64,000 bases of DNA, from the NCBI RefSeq assembly GCF_036248255.1, contig NZ_CP109178.1:7693001-7757000 (forward strand), written 5' to 3'. Within the stretch, counting starts at the first letter, position 1. Every line of letters starts with the position of its first letter. Origin of the DNA: Streptomyces sp. NBC_01717. Its GTDB lineage: Bacteria > Actinomycetota > Actinomycetes > Streptomycetales > Streptomycetaceae. Below the pieces are notes generated by a model. It saw nothing but the letters and a program-made list of their open reading frames with translations. It had not been told where the DNA came from and made no database searches. Both the position numbers and the translations under genes were made by a program. Positions 26,800-34,476 of the stretch are shown here, piece by piece.

Positions 26800-27540
26800 G
26801 TGCCGAAGAACAGCAACACGTTCTCATCCCTCACCGCCTGGCGGCGCCGTGTCCTGTCCCGCGCCGTCCACCGCGGCTGGCGTGCGATCCAGGAAGCGGG
26901 CGCGATCACCGCCCAGCATCCGGGTGGGCTCCGGTTCGGCCGCATCGGCGAGGGGACCCGGCTGGCCTTTCCGCAAGGCACCGTCTTCGGTGAGCCCTGG
27001 ATCGAGCTCGGCGGCCACTGCATCATCGGCGAGCAGGTCACCCTGACCGCCGGACTGATGCCGGACCTGGACCTCGGTTCCGCGCCGATCCTGACCCTGG
27101 GCGACGGTGTGGTGCTCGGCCGCGGCAGCCATGTCGTCGCCGACACCACGGTGACCATCGGCTCGAACACGTACTGCGGGCCGTACGTCTACATCACGTC
27201 CACCAACCACAGTTACGACGATCCGCACGAGCCGGTCGGCAGACAGTGGCCACGCATGGAGCCGGTCGCCATCGGACCGGGCTGCTGGATCGGCACGGGC
27301 GCGGTGATCCTGCCGGGGGCCCGGCTCGGCCGCAACGTGGTGGTCGCGGCAGGTGCGGTGGTCCGCGGAGAGGTACCCGACCACGCGGTGGTGGCCGGGG
27401 CACCGGCACGTGTCGTACGCAGCTGGGACCCGGTGAAGGGCTGGCAGCCGCCCCTGCGTACGCCCGCTCCGGTACCGATCCCGGCCGACGTCACGCCGGA
27501 ACAGCTGTTGGCCGTGGCGGAGCTCGAGGAAAGGCCCTAG
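26800..27540 (+). CDS. Hexapeptide-repeat acyltransferase
   Basis: About 246 residues. Residues 45-205 are a left-handed beta-helix with repeats such as CIIGEQVTL, VVLGRGSHV, VTIGSNTYCG and GCWIGTGAVILPGARLGRNVVVAAGAVV, and the catalytic His probably lies in STNHSYDD. It resembles maltose/galactoside O-acetyltransferase-type (LbH-MAT) enzymes that modify sugars. The GTG at 26800 has only a weak ribosome site. It is divergent from the other beta-helix gene at 26622 by about 180 bases. Acyl donor and acceptor unknown. Confidence 0.85.
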   Translation: MPKNSNTFSSLTAWRRRVLSRAVHRGWRAIQEAGAITAQHPGGLRFGRIGEGTRLAFPQGTVFGEPWIELGGHCIIGEQVTLTAGLMPDLDLGSAPILTLGDGVVLGRGSHVVADTTVTIGSNTYCGPYVYITSTNHSYDDPHEPVGRQWPRMEPVAIGPGCWIGTGAVILPGARLGRNVVVAAGAVVRGEVPDHAVVAGAPARVVRSWDPVKGWQPPLRTPAPVPIPADVTPEQLLAVAELEERP

Positions 27541-27555
27541 GGTCGGCTCGGCTTC

Positions 27556-28422
27556 CTACCCGGTGGCGAGCAGTACGGTCCCCACCAGGGCCAGCCCGGC
27601 CCCCGCCGCCTGCACCCCGCGCAGCCGTTCGCCCAGGACGCCGCGGGCGGCCAGCGCCGTGACCACCGGGTAGAGCGAGGCCAGGACGGCGGCCACGGTG
27701 ACGGGGCCGTGCTGCGCGGCGATCGAGTAGGTGCCGTTGGCCGCGACATCGGCGAGGCCGACGAACGCCAGCGCGGGCAGCGCGGCCAGCAGTACGGCCG
27801 CCCCGCCCTCCGCGGGCAGTGCGCGCGCCCCGCGCCGTACCGATACGTACAGCGCCGCGCCGCCCACCGCGATGTTGGTGAGGCGCTGCACGAAGAGCGC
27901 CAGGAACAGACCGGTGACCGTCGTGGACGCCTCCGCGATCAGCGACATCACCGCCCCGAAGCCGAACGCTGCCACCAGTGTCAGCAGCACCGCCTGTCGC
28001 TGCACGGGCGCCCCGCGCAGCTCCGGTCCACCGGCCAGCACGATGCCCGCGATCGCGACGCCGACTCCGGCGAACTGCAGCAGCCCGGGCCGCTCGCCGA
28101 TGATCAGTCCGACACTCACCGGCACCGCTACGCCCAGCGAGCCGAGTGGCGAGACGACGCCCATGGGGCCGAGCGCCAGCGCCTTGTAGAAACTCAGCAT
28201 GGCCACCGGGCCGACCGCACCGGCGGCCACGGCGAACCAGAGCTGACCGCCGGCCTCGCTCCAGCCGCCGGTGGCGACCACGATGATGCCCAGTACGACC
28301 GCCGCGACGGTCTGCGAGGCGACGACCACGGTGAGCGCGGGCGTACGCCGGGTGAGCAGGCCGCCGCCGAAGTCGGCCAGCCCCCACAGCAGGCTGGTGG
28401 CCAGGGCGAACAGTGCTGTCAT
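27556..28422 (-). CDS. EamA/DMT family transporter
   Basis: About 288 residues with ten hydrophobic helices in two five-helix repeats (EamA domains), starting MTALFALATSLLWGLADF. DMT transporters of this type export amino acids, metabolites or drugs. An ATG two codons earlier at 28428 is also possible; CGAGG is 6 bases before 28422. The gene is divergent from the XRE-cupin regulator at 28517, and the AT-rich gap between them is a likely shared control region. It ends 15 bases from the stop of the convergent acyltransferase gene. Confidence 0.9.
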   Translation of the reverse strand: MTALFALATSLLWGLADFGGGLLTRRTPALTVVVASQTVAAVVLGIIVVATGGWSEAGGQLWFAVAAGAVGPVAMLSFYKALALGPMGVVSPLGSLGVAVPVSVGLIIGERPGLLQFAGVGVAIAGIVLAGGPELRGAPVQRQAVLLTLVAAFGFGAVMSLIAEASTTVTGLFLALFVQRLTNIAVGGAALYVSVRRGARALPAEGGAAVLLAALPALAFVGLADVAANGTYSIAAQHGPVTVAAVLASLYPVVTALAARGVLGERLRGVQAAGAGLALVGTVLLATG

Positions 28423-28480
28423 CGGCATGCCTCGCAGTACAGTGCGGTGAACGGTTGGGTGCACCACACCGTAGTGCAGT

Positions 28481-28509
28481 ATTTTTGACTCTGTCATCCA
28501 GAATATTGG
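28481..28509. promoter_or_regulatory. AT-rich divergent promoter/operator of the EamA-XRE pair
   Basis: The 94-base gap between the divergent genes has an AT-rich patch unlike its surroundings, with TTGACT at 28485-28490 and the near-palindrome CCAGAATATTGG at 28498-28509, only 7 bases before the regulator start. This is a plausible binding site for the XRE-cupin protein. Confidence 0.45.
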
Positions 28510-28516
28510 ACGGAAC

Positions 28517-29089
28517 GTGTCTGACCTCGACCAGCTGACCCAGTCGCTCGCGCGCAACCTCAAGCGCTGGCGCGGCGAACGTGGCTTCACCCTGGATGCC
28601 CTCGCCGCGCGCGCGGGGGTCAGCCGCGGCATGATCATCCAGATCGAGCAGGCGCGCACCAATCCGAGTGTCGGCACCACGGTCAAGCTCGCCGACGCCC
28701 TCGGTATCAGCATCACCACCCTGCTCGACTACGAACAGGGATCGCATGTCCGGCTGGTGCCCGAGAGTCAGGCGGTGCGCATGTGGTCCACCGAGGGGGG
28801 CAGTTCCACCACCCTGCTCGTCGGTACGGAGGCCAGGGGCCCGATCGAACTCTGGTCCTGGCGTCTGATGCCCGGCGACGGCAGCACCTCCGACCCGCAC
28901 CCCGAAGGCACCGTCGAACTGCTCCACGTCACGGCGGGCGTGCTCACCCTCGAAGTCGACGGCGAGACCCACTCCGTACCCGCGGGCACCTCCGCCACCT
29001 TCGAGGCCCACCACCCGCACGCCTACCGCAACCAAGGCTCCGAACCGGCCGAGTTCACGATGGCGGTGTCCATCCCGCCCGTACGCTGA
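28517..29089 (+). CDS. XRE family regulator with cupin domain
   Basis: A 190-residue two-domain regulator. The helix-turn-helix is at about residues 10-65 (FTLDALAARAGVSRGMIIQIEQARTNPSV). The C-terminal cupin domain (about 75-188) has the beta-barrel motif around PHPEGTVELLHVTAGVLTLEVDGE and ATFEAHHPHAYRN, which probably senses a small molecule or metal. The pairing with a divergent EamA exporter suggests it controls export in response to a metabolite. The GTG start is at 28517. DNA target and ligand are inferred from position only. Confidence 0.9.
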   Translation: MSDLDQLTQSLARNLKRWRGERGFTLDALAARAGVSRGMIIQIEQARTNPSVGTTVKLADALGISITTLLDYEQGSHVRLVPESQAVRMWSTEGGSSTTLLVGTEARGPIELWSWRLMPGDGSTSDPHPEGTVELLHVTAGVLTLEVDGETHSVPAGTSATFEAHHPHAYRNQGSEPAEFTMAVSIPPVR

Positions 29090-29133
29090 GACGCCCGATC
29101 GGCGGCCGTGCGGTCGCTGTTAGCGTGGCGCGT

Positions 29134-29694
29134 ATGCGCGCACCCATCGGCACCTTCGAGAATGCCGCCCCCGCCGTCGACCGCATCGACCTCCTCACCC
29201 CTCCGGTCGCCGAGGCCGTGCGCGAGGGGTGGGGCGGTGTTTCCGCCGACCGGATCCTCCATGTCGACACGGACCCGGAGATCGCGGACACGGCGGTCTT
29301 CGTCACCCACCACGGCGCCGACCTGCTCGACCGGTCGGCCAACTGCGTCGTGGTGGCCGGCAAGCGCGGCGGCGAGGTCACCCTGGCAGCCTGCGTCGTC
29401 CTCTCCCGCACGCGCGTCGATGTGAACGGGGCGGCCCGCAAGCATCTCGGCGCCCGCAAGGCGTCGTTCGCCTCCATGGACACGGCGGTCGGCGAGACCG
29501 GCATGGAGTACGGGGGCATCACCCCGATCGGACTCCCGGCCGGCTGGCCGCTGCTGCTCGATCCCGCAGTGGTGGACGAGGAGTGGGTACTGATCGGCAG
29601 CGGCAGCCGCCGGGGCAAGCTGATCGTCCCGGGGAAGGCGCTCGCGGCCCTGCCGAACGCGGTGCTCGTCGAGGGGCTCGGCGTCACGGTGTGA
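29134..29694 (+). CDS. YbaK/EbsC-like aminoacyl-tRNA deacylase
   Basis: A 186-residue protein of the YbaK/ProX editing-domain family, which hydrolyses mischarged aminoacyl-tRNAs. The family core is visible as DTAVFVTHHGADLLDRSANCVVVAGKRGG, then VLSRTRVDVNGAARKHLGARKASFASMD, and the glycine-rich EYGGITPIGLPAGWPLLLD near residue 127. TAGCGT at 29121-29126, 7 bases before the ATG, fits a -10 element of a leaderless gene. The hairpin at 29693-29708 overlaps its stop. tRNA specificity (Cys-Pro or other) is unknown. Confidence 0.85.
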   Translation: MRAPIGTFENAAPAVDRIDLLTPPVAEAVREGWGGVSADRILHVDTDPEIADTAVFVTHHGADLLDRSANCVVVAGKRGGEVTLAACVVLSRTRVDVNGAARKHLGARKASFASMDTAVGETGMEYGGITPIGLPAGWPLLLDPAVVDEEWVLIGSGSRRGKLIVPGKALAALPNAVLVEGLGVTV

Positions 29695-29708
29695 GGCGCC
29701 GACGCCTC
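29693..29708 (+). terminator. Short hairpin overlapping the YbaK-like stop
   Basis: GAGGCG and CGCCTC form a 6-bp stem (29693-29698 with 29703-29708). It lies 37 bases before the left end of the mobile region. Confidence 0.4.
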
Positions 29709-29744
29709 TGTTCGAAGTCGTCGGGGTGTCGCGGCCGACGCAAC

Positions 29745-29947
29745 TGTGCGACATCCCGTGAGTTCTTCTGAGCCTCGCTGATTCCCTGGCCGCATGGCCA
29801 GGGGCTTCTTCCTCCTTCGGGTGCTCTGTGGCCTTGTGACGTAACTTCGGGATTCTTGAAGCGTTCTCACCTCGTCCGACCGATCCGCAGTCGGGCCGAA
29901 GGCGAGGAGGCTCGGGTTGGCGGCGCTGGCAGTCGTACGGGACCTGC
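29745..29947 (+). repeat. Left outer arm of the composite (inverted relative to 40354-40553)
   Basis: About 200 bases that match the reverse complement of 40354-40553. They include CCCGTGAGTTC (29755-29765), a GTCCGAC/GTCGGGC hairpin just upstream of the integrase, the ribosome site GAGGAGG and the first codons of the integrase. The corresponding hairpin at the right is perfect (GTCCGACCG/CGGTCGGAC), so the structure is conserved while the sequence drifts. Confidence 0.8.
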
Positions 29948-30996
29948 GTGAGCACTGGGCACCGGTGTCGGCGGAGGAGCTGGAGCGGTTCGAGACCGAC
30001 GTGCTGTCCGGGTTTGTCCTTGCGCGGGCCTCGGCTGGCCTGGCGGACGGCACGATCCGTGGGGACGTCGGGCACCTGGACCAGATCAGGTCCTGGTTCG
30101 GCCGGCCCCTGTGGGACATGGAGCCCGCTGACGCTGACGCGTACTTCGGGAAGGTGCTGCGGAACTCGCCCAGCGGCACCCGGCTGGCCCGGTCGCAGGC
30201 GCTGACGACGTACTTCATGTTCCTGGAGCTGCGGCACAAGGTCGAGCTCCACCGGATGACCGGCCGGGTTGTTGAGTGCCCGATCGACGAGATGAACCGG
30301 CCGCGCGGGGCCAAGGACGCCCACTTACGGATCCCGCCGAGCGAGCCGGAGGTCGGGACACTGTTCACGGGCTGGGGCGGCGAGCTGGCGACGTGCCGCA
30401 AGTTCGCCCCTACGGCCAGGAACTACACCGCCTCGAAGCTGATGTCCCAGGTCGGCCTGCGGGTGAGCGAGGCATGCAAGCTCGACCTGGCCGACATCAA
30501 GTGGGACCTGGGCCGCTTCGGCAAGCTCCACGTTCGCCACGGCAAGGGCGCCCGTGGATCGGGGCCACGTGAGCGGATGGTGCCGTTAATCAACGGCGCT
30601 GATCGGACGCTTCGATGGTTCATCGAGGACGTCTGGGGCCAGTTCGACGACGACCACACACGCCCTGGTGCCCCGCTGCTTCCCTCCGAGCGAAAGAACA
30701 CCGACGGCTCCTCCCGCCGGGTGGGCGACGACGCCCTGCGAAGCGGGCTCAAGGATGCCGCCAAATCACACCTGCCGGGGTGGGGCGAGAGGCTGACTCC
30801 GCATGTCCTGCGGCACTTCTGCGCGTCGCAACTCTACGGAAACGGGCTTGACTTGCTCGCAATCCAGGAGGTTTTGGGGCACTCCTGGATCGCCACGACC
30901 ATGCGATACATCCACGTCCAGCAGACCCGGGTTGAAGATGCCTGGGTCGCCGGGACGGAACGGGCCGCGAAGCGGCTGGAAGGACTGGTCCGATGA
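29917..30996 (+). CDS. Tyrosine-type site-specific integrase (first recombinase of the module)
   Basis: A 359-residue tyrosine recombinase. The N-terminal SAM-like core-binding domain is at about residues 15-115, the catalytic domain at about 150-345. The catalytic set is complete: Arg in GLRVSEACKL, Lys in HGKGARG, the His-Leu-Arg box HVLRHFCASQL, the second His in LGHSWIATT, and nucleophile Tyr in MRYIHVQQ. The TTG start at 29917 has GAGGAGG 6 bases upstream, and the same TTG is kept in the right-hand remnant. Its stop overlaps the next gene by ATGA. It probably acts with the two downstream products as one recombination machine. Confidence 0.92.
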   Translation: MAALAVVRDLREHWAPVSAEELERFETDVLSGFVLARASAGLADGTIRGDVGHLDQIRSWFGRPLWDMEPADADAYFGKVLRNSPSGTRLARSQALTTYFMFLELRHKVELHRMTGRVVECPIDEMNRPRGAKDAHLRIPPSEPEVGTLFTGWGGELATCRKFAPTARNYTASKLMSQVGLRVSEACKLDLADIKWDLGRFGKLHVRHGKGARGSGPRERMVPLINGADRTLRWFIEDVWGQFDDDHTRPGAPLLPSERKNTDGSSRRVGDDALRSGLKDAAKSHLPGWGERLTPHVLRHFCASQLYGNGLDLLAIQEVLGHSWIATTMRYIHVQQTRVEDAWVAGTERAAKRLEGLVR

Positions 30997-31319
30997 GGTG
31001 GAACCTACGGCTGACCGCCGCGAACAAGGGCGTCTGGAAAGCCTCCGAGCTCCAGCGGAGCCTGGCAGAGCACGGCCTGGTGATCTCGGCCGGGAAGATG
31101 TCCGGACTGTGGTCCGGCCAGCCCGTCTCACTCAAGCTGGAGGACCTGGACGTCATCTGCGTCGCCCTCGGCTGCGAAATCAGCGATCTGCTGATCCCCG
31201 AGCCGGAGAAAGTCCGGCGCCCCGGCGAGGAGACCGGCCTGCAGGCCGCCGTTGCGGCTGGCCCGGCCCCGGTGGTGGTTCCGCGTCGCCGTGACGGCCG
31301 GTCTCTGCCACCGATGTGA
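30993..31319 (+). CDS. Small helix-turn-helix protein of the recombinase module
   Basis: A 108-residue protein with an XRE/Cro-like helix-turn-helix in residues 12-65 (GVWKASELQRSLAEHG, SAGKMSGLWSGQPVSLKLEDLDVICVALGCEISDLL). The tail is basic and Pro-rich. It overlaps the integrase before it and the integrase-like gene after it by 4 bases each, so the three are translated together. By analogy with TnpC-type accessory proteins of Tn554-like elements it may direct recombination or control transcription. That analogy is positional, not proven. Confidence 0.8.
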   Translation: MRWNLRLTAANKGVWKASELQRSLAEHGLVISAGKMSGLWSGQPVSLKLEDLDVICVALGCEISDLLIPEPEKVRRPGEETGLQAAVAAGPAPVVVPRRRDGRSLPPM

Positions 31320-32896
31320 TGGCCTACGTTCTGCCGGCGGGCAAGTGCAAACCGCCAGCCAGTTGCCCGACCTGCTTCGGCTGGGGCGTGCTGCCCGGCC
31401 GCGCCTGCGGCGCATGCGAGAGTTTCCGCCGCAACGAGGAGCCTGCCGAGTGCAGGGGTTGTCGGCGAACAGTGCGGTTGAAGAAGGGCTACTGCCGTCT
31501 GTGCTGGCATCAGGCGAGCCAGGACGCCAGGGGGCAGGTCACCGTCTTGGAGCCCTACTTGGAGAAGGTGCAGCACCATCAACTGTTTTTCACCAACCTC
31601 CACCGTCCGCGTCAGCCCGGCCCTCCCAGAGGTAAGCAGGGACGACGTTGGGGTCGCCCGCGCCACGCCGACCCGACCCCCGCCCACCGGCCGGTCCCCG
31701 GTTGGCTCCAGCCGCCGCTGTTCGAGGCCCGCCGAGATTTCACCCGGTTCAATCGTCAGGAACATGCCCGGCTCGACAACCCGTGGCTGGCCTGGGCCCG
31801 GCATACCACACATCGTCTCGGCGAAGCGCATGGCTGGCCTCGCGGTGTCCGCCTCGACGTTGGCCGAGCCCTGGTCATCGTGCTGTCCGGCCATGTCAGC
31901 GGCGAAGTCGTGCGGCACTCCGAGGTCTTCCCGGCCCTGCGGTCCCGCGGGCTCAGCGTCCAACGCACAGTGGAAGTACTCGCCGAGATCGGCGTCTTCC
32001 AAGACGACCGGACGCCGTTGTTCGAACAGTGGCTGGAGCGCAAGCTCGAAGGCATCGCCCCCGGAATCCGCCGCGACGTGGAGCACTGGGCTCGCCTCCT
32101 GCACGACGGTGGCCCCAGATCACAGCCCCGCGACGAGGCCACGGTCTGGGGCTATCTCAACCGGATCCGTCCCGTCCTGCTGGAGTGGTCTGTCCCCTAT
32201 GGCCATCTGCGCGAGGTGACACGCGACGACGTCCTCACCCAGCTCGATGCTCTCCACGGCAGCCAGCGACGGCACACGCTCATCGTGCTGCGGTCGCTGT
32301 TCGGCCGAGCGAAGAAGAGCGGCACCATCTTCAAGAATCCGACCAGCCGCATCCGTGTTGGCCAGCACGAGTACGGCATCCTCCAACCCCTGGAGCCCGA
32401 GCACGTCAACAACTCCGTTGCCGCGGTCGCCAAGCCGGCGGACCGGCTGGTCCTCGCGCTCGCCGCGGTGCACGCCGCGCGATCCGGTGCGATCCGGCGC
32501 CTTCAACTCGACGACCTCGACATTGGCAATCGCAAGCTCGTGATCGACGGCCGCGTCCGGCCTCTGGACGCGCTGACACTGCACGTCGCCCGCGAGTGGC
32601 TGGACCACCGACGCTGCCGCTGGCCCGACACCGCTAACCCGCACCTGCTGATCAACAAGTTCACCGCCTTGGGCACCGGCCCGGTCAGCGCGGTCTCCCT
32701 GACCAAACCGCTTCGCGGCCAGGCCGCCACCCTGGAACAGTTCCGCGTCGACCGGCAGCTCGAAGAAGCCCTCGTCCATGGCCCCGACCCCCTCCACCTC
32801 GCCGAGGTCTTCGGACTCGATGCGAAGACCGCGATTCGCTACACGGACTCCGCGCGGGCGCTGCTGGAACAGGCCGCTGAACAACAGCTTCGATGA
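31316..32896 (+). CDS. Zinc-ribbon integrase-like protein (second recombinase of the module)
   Basis: A 526-residue protein. The N-terminus has two CxxC pairs forming probable zinc ribbons: Cys17/20 with Cys31/34 and Cys46/49 with Cys60/63. The middle holds a core-binding-like domain, and the C-terminus resembles a tyrosine recombinase: an Arg box at about residue 388 (AARSGAIRRLQLDDLDI) and a terminal Tyr in AIRYTDSAR. The usual HxxR/H box looks degraded (RQLEEALVHG, VFGLDAK), so catalysis may be weak or absent. It probably binds DNA and assists the first integrase. The ATG overlaps the HTH stop (ATGATG/TGA context). Confidence 0.75.
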   Translation: MMAYVLPAGKCKPPASCPTCFGWGVLPGRACGACESFRRNEEPAECRGCRRTVRLKKGYCRLCWHQASQDARGQVTVLEPYLEKVQHHQLFFTNLHRPRQPGPPRGKQGRRWGRPRHADPTPAHRPVPGWLQPPLFEARRDFTRFNRQEHARLDNPWLAWARHTTHRLGEAHGWPRGVRLDVGRALVIVLSGHVSGEVVRHSEVFPALRSRGLSVQRTVEVLAEIGVFQDDRTPLFEQWLERKLEGIAPGIRRDVEHWARLLHDGGPRSQPRDEATVWGYLNRIRPVLLEWSVPYGHLREVTRDDVLTQLDALHGSQRRHTLIVLRSLFGRAKKSGTIFKNPTSRIRVGQHEYGILQPLEPEHVNNSVAAVAKPADRLVLALAAVHAARSGAIRRLQLDDLDIGNRKLVIDGRVRPLDALTLHVAREWLDHRRCRWPDTANPHLLINKFTALGTGPVSAVSLTKPLRGQAATLEQFRVDRQLEEALVHGPDPLHLAEVFGLDAKTAIRYTDSARALLEQAAEQQLR

Positions 32897-32938
32897 AACC
32901 TGCTCGACCAGACGCACGATGAAGGCAATCATGTGCGA

Positions 32939-33448
32939 GTGACCTCGACCGAAGCAGCAGCAATCGCTCTACAGGACCATGCCGTCCTCTGGAGCATGGG
33001 CGAGATCCGCGCAACCGACGTCGTCACTACTGCCTGTGATGCACTCGTTGCCGGCCTCGACAGTCCTGCCCTGCGGATCTTGGCCGCGTGCACACGCGCG
33101 GAGGCGGATTACGAGGTCCCCGACCTCCTTCCGCCGGCACTCGACGAACTGGGCCTCATCTTCCACCCAGCGGGCAGCGTTGCCGGACAGGAAGCCGCCG
33201 CGCGTGCACTTGCCGCCCGGATGCTGGTCGGCGAGCTGACACCACGCGAGCTGGCCTTCCGGATCCACGGTCGTTTCGGGCACGATCTGCCTCTGGTTGA
33301 ACGACTCGCCAACCTGGATGACGATTACGACGTCCTCGAATACGGCGACAGAACACAGGCGCAGGTCGACGCCGAGGTCACGGCCGAAGCTCTTCGGCTT
33401 GTACGGCATCCTCGTGTTCCAACCGAACCCACGGGTCTACCGACCTGA
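32939..33448 (+). CDS. Unknown 169-aa protein, left copy (module gene X)
   Basis: A soluble 169-residue protein. It has an all-helical look, with a QDHAVLWSMGEIRATDVVT start, PDLLPPALDELGLIFHP in the middle and ELTPRELAFRIHGRFGHDLPLVERLANLDDDYD near the end. It is about 80% identical to the gene on the right side (39775). The GTG at 32939 gives exactly the same length as that copy. I do not recognise a domain. It starts 42 bases after the second integrase, so it belongs to the recombinase operon and may be a cofactor, immunity or regulatory protein. Confidence 0.7.
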   Translation: MTSTEAAAIALQDHAVLWSMGEIRATDVVTTACDALVAGLDSPALRILAACTRAEADYEVPDLLPPALDELGLIFHPAGSVAGQEAAARALAARMLVGELTPRELAFRIHGRFGHDLPLVERLANLDDDYDVLEYGDRTQAQVDAEVTAEALRLVRHPRVPTEPTGLPT

Positions 33449-33509
33449 AGCAGACCGGTGGACCCGTGGGTTCAAGCTGAAGGACCTTCGGTTTCCTTGA
33501 ACCCACGGA
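33425..33509. repeat. Three-copy GAACCCACGG inverted-repeat cluster, left inner end
   Basis: GAACCCACGGG at 33425-33435, its complement CCCGTGGGTTC at 33463-33473, and GAACCCACGGA at 33499-33509. The first two form a 17-bp stem (with one mismatch) that may also terminate gene X. The word is close to CCCGTGAGTTC at the outer ends. Confidence 0.75.
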
Positions 33510-33515
33510 GATCTC

Positions 33516-33553
33516 GGGGTGCCGGTAAGAACGCTGTCACCAGCCGCAAACGG
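33516..33553 (+). repeat. Tn3 left terminal inverted repeat (38 bp)
   Basis: Begins GGGGTGCCGGTAAG and ends CCGCAAACGG. It matches the right repeat at 37 of 38 positions. Confidence 0.92.
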
Positions 33554-33559
33554 AGGTAA

Positions 33560-34249
33560 TCAGTCCTCTGACCTGGTGGGTTGGGGCAGTTCCGGCGTGC
33601 TCGTCGCCTCAGCGAGTGCGAGGCGACCACCCTTGAGTTCGGGCACGTAGTTGTAGATGGTGTTGCGGGAGACGCCGAGGAGCTTGGCGATCGAGGTGAC
33701 GGTGTTCTCCGGGCGGGCGAGTAGGTCGCGGGCGTGACGTACCTGCTCCTCGGTCATCGCCGGCGGGCGGCCGAGTCGGGCGCCGCGGGCGCGGGCGGCG
33801 TCCAGGCCCTCATTGGTGCCCTGCACGATGAGTTCGCGGATGAACTCCGCCAGGGCCGCGAACACGTGGAAGACCAGGCGCCCGCCGGGCGTGGTCGTGT
33901 CGAGCGCCTCGTGCAGCGAGGTGAAGCCGACGCCACGCTTGCGCAGGCCGGACACGATCGCGATGAGGTCCTGGATGGAGCGGCCGAGCCGGTCCAGTGA
34001 CGGGACGACGAGGGTGTCGCCCTCGCGCAGGTAGTCGAGGGCCTTCCACAGTTCATCGCGTTCGGCGTTCTTGCCGGACTTCTTGTCGGAGAAGATCCGG
34101 ATGCACCTTGCTTCGGTGAGTGCGTGGATCTGCCGGTCGAGCAACTGTCCCTTGGTGGACACGCGTGCGTATCCCACGAGGCTGCCGGTCCGTACGGCCG
34201 GAACGGGTGCGAGGAGATCGGCGGTGTCGTCGTCCTGGGGTCGCTGCAC
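33560..34249 (-). CDS. tnpR: Serine recombinase (resolvase) of the Tn3 element
   Basis: About 229 residues from the proposed GTG. The catalytic N-terminal domain starts LVGYARVSTKGQ (nucleophile Ser in RVST), followed by the LDRLGRSIQDL active-site helix and the dimerisation helix. The C-terminal helix-turn-helix is TVTSIAKLLGVSRNTIYNY. The family resolves cointegrates at res. The frame stays open to an ATG at 34324, but those residues overlap the palindromic res-like DNA, so the GTG at 34249 is preferred though its ribosome site is weak. It is divergent from the cargo operon. Confidence 0.9.
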   Translation of the reverse strand: MQRPQDDDTADLLAPVPAVRTGSLVGYARVSTKGQLLDRQIHALTEARCIRIFSDKKSGKNAERDELWKALDYLREGDTLVVPSLDRLGRSIQDLIAIVSGLRKRGVGFTSLHEALDTTTPGGRLVFHVFAALAEFIRELIVQGTNEGLDAARARGARLGRPPAMTEEQVRHARDLLARPENTVTSIAKLLGVSRNTIYNYVPELKGGRLALAEATSTPELPQPTRSED

Positions 34250-34271
34250 CTGCCAGATCGTACAGAAAAGG

Positions 34272-34394
34272 GTGCTCCTCAGGTTCTTGAGCACATCGAC
34301 TTTCTGACACCGTTTTATAGGCATGATCCGGCGTCGATACCGCCGCGCGCCGCAGCTTACCGATCTTGCTCATCAACCGGTCGGTTGATGAGCA
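34272..34394. other. Candidate res (resolution) site
   Basis: Two inverted-repeat sites share the same arms: GTGCTC at 34272-34277 with GAGCAC at 34289-34294, and TGCTCATCAACCG at 34367-34379 with CGGTTGATGAGCA at 34382-34394 around a GT centre. Both read TGCTC...GAGCA. They lie just upstream of the divergent resolvase gene, where Tn3 res subsites normally are. Crossover site not determined. Confidence 0.6.
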
Positions 34395-34412
34395 GTGGCA
34401 CCTTGCAGGCAA

Positions 34413-34469
34413 ACCGCAAAGACTTCTTCGCGAAGGAACCTTTACGAAGAACTCTTTGCGGTCTAACGT
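34413..34469 (+). promoter_or_regulatory. Cargo operon promoter and operator
   Basis: ACCGCAAAGA at 34413-34422 is complementary to TCTTTGCGGT at 34453-34462, and CTTCGCGAAG at 34426-34435 is a nested palindrome. TTTACG (34441-34446) is 17 bases from TAACGT (34464-34469), which is 7 bases before the regulator ATG, so the message is nearly leaderless. The operator overlaps the promoter, fitting autorepression. Confidence 0.65.
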
Positions 34470-34476
34470 GTGCGGT

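Larger units (their letters stand above)
32939..33515 (+). repeat. Left inner arm (gene X plus hairpin cluster), inverted copy of 39708-40284
   Basis: The whole of gene X and the 67 bases after it match the reverse complement of 39708-40284, up to the first base of the Tn3 end. The gene part encodes proteins about 80% identical; the non-coding tail matches at about 87% by eye. Confidence 0.8.

Noticed and set aside
34249..34324. The longer N-terminus of the resolvase
   Set aside because: The extra 25 codons cover the res-like palindrome, and family members start close to the YARVST motif.
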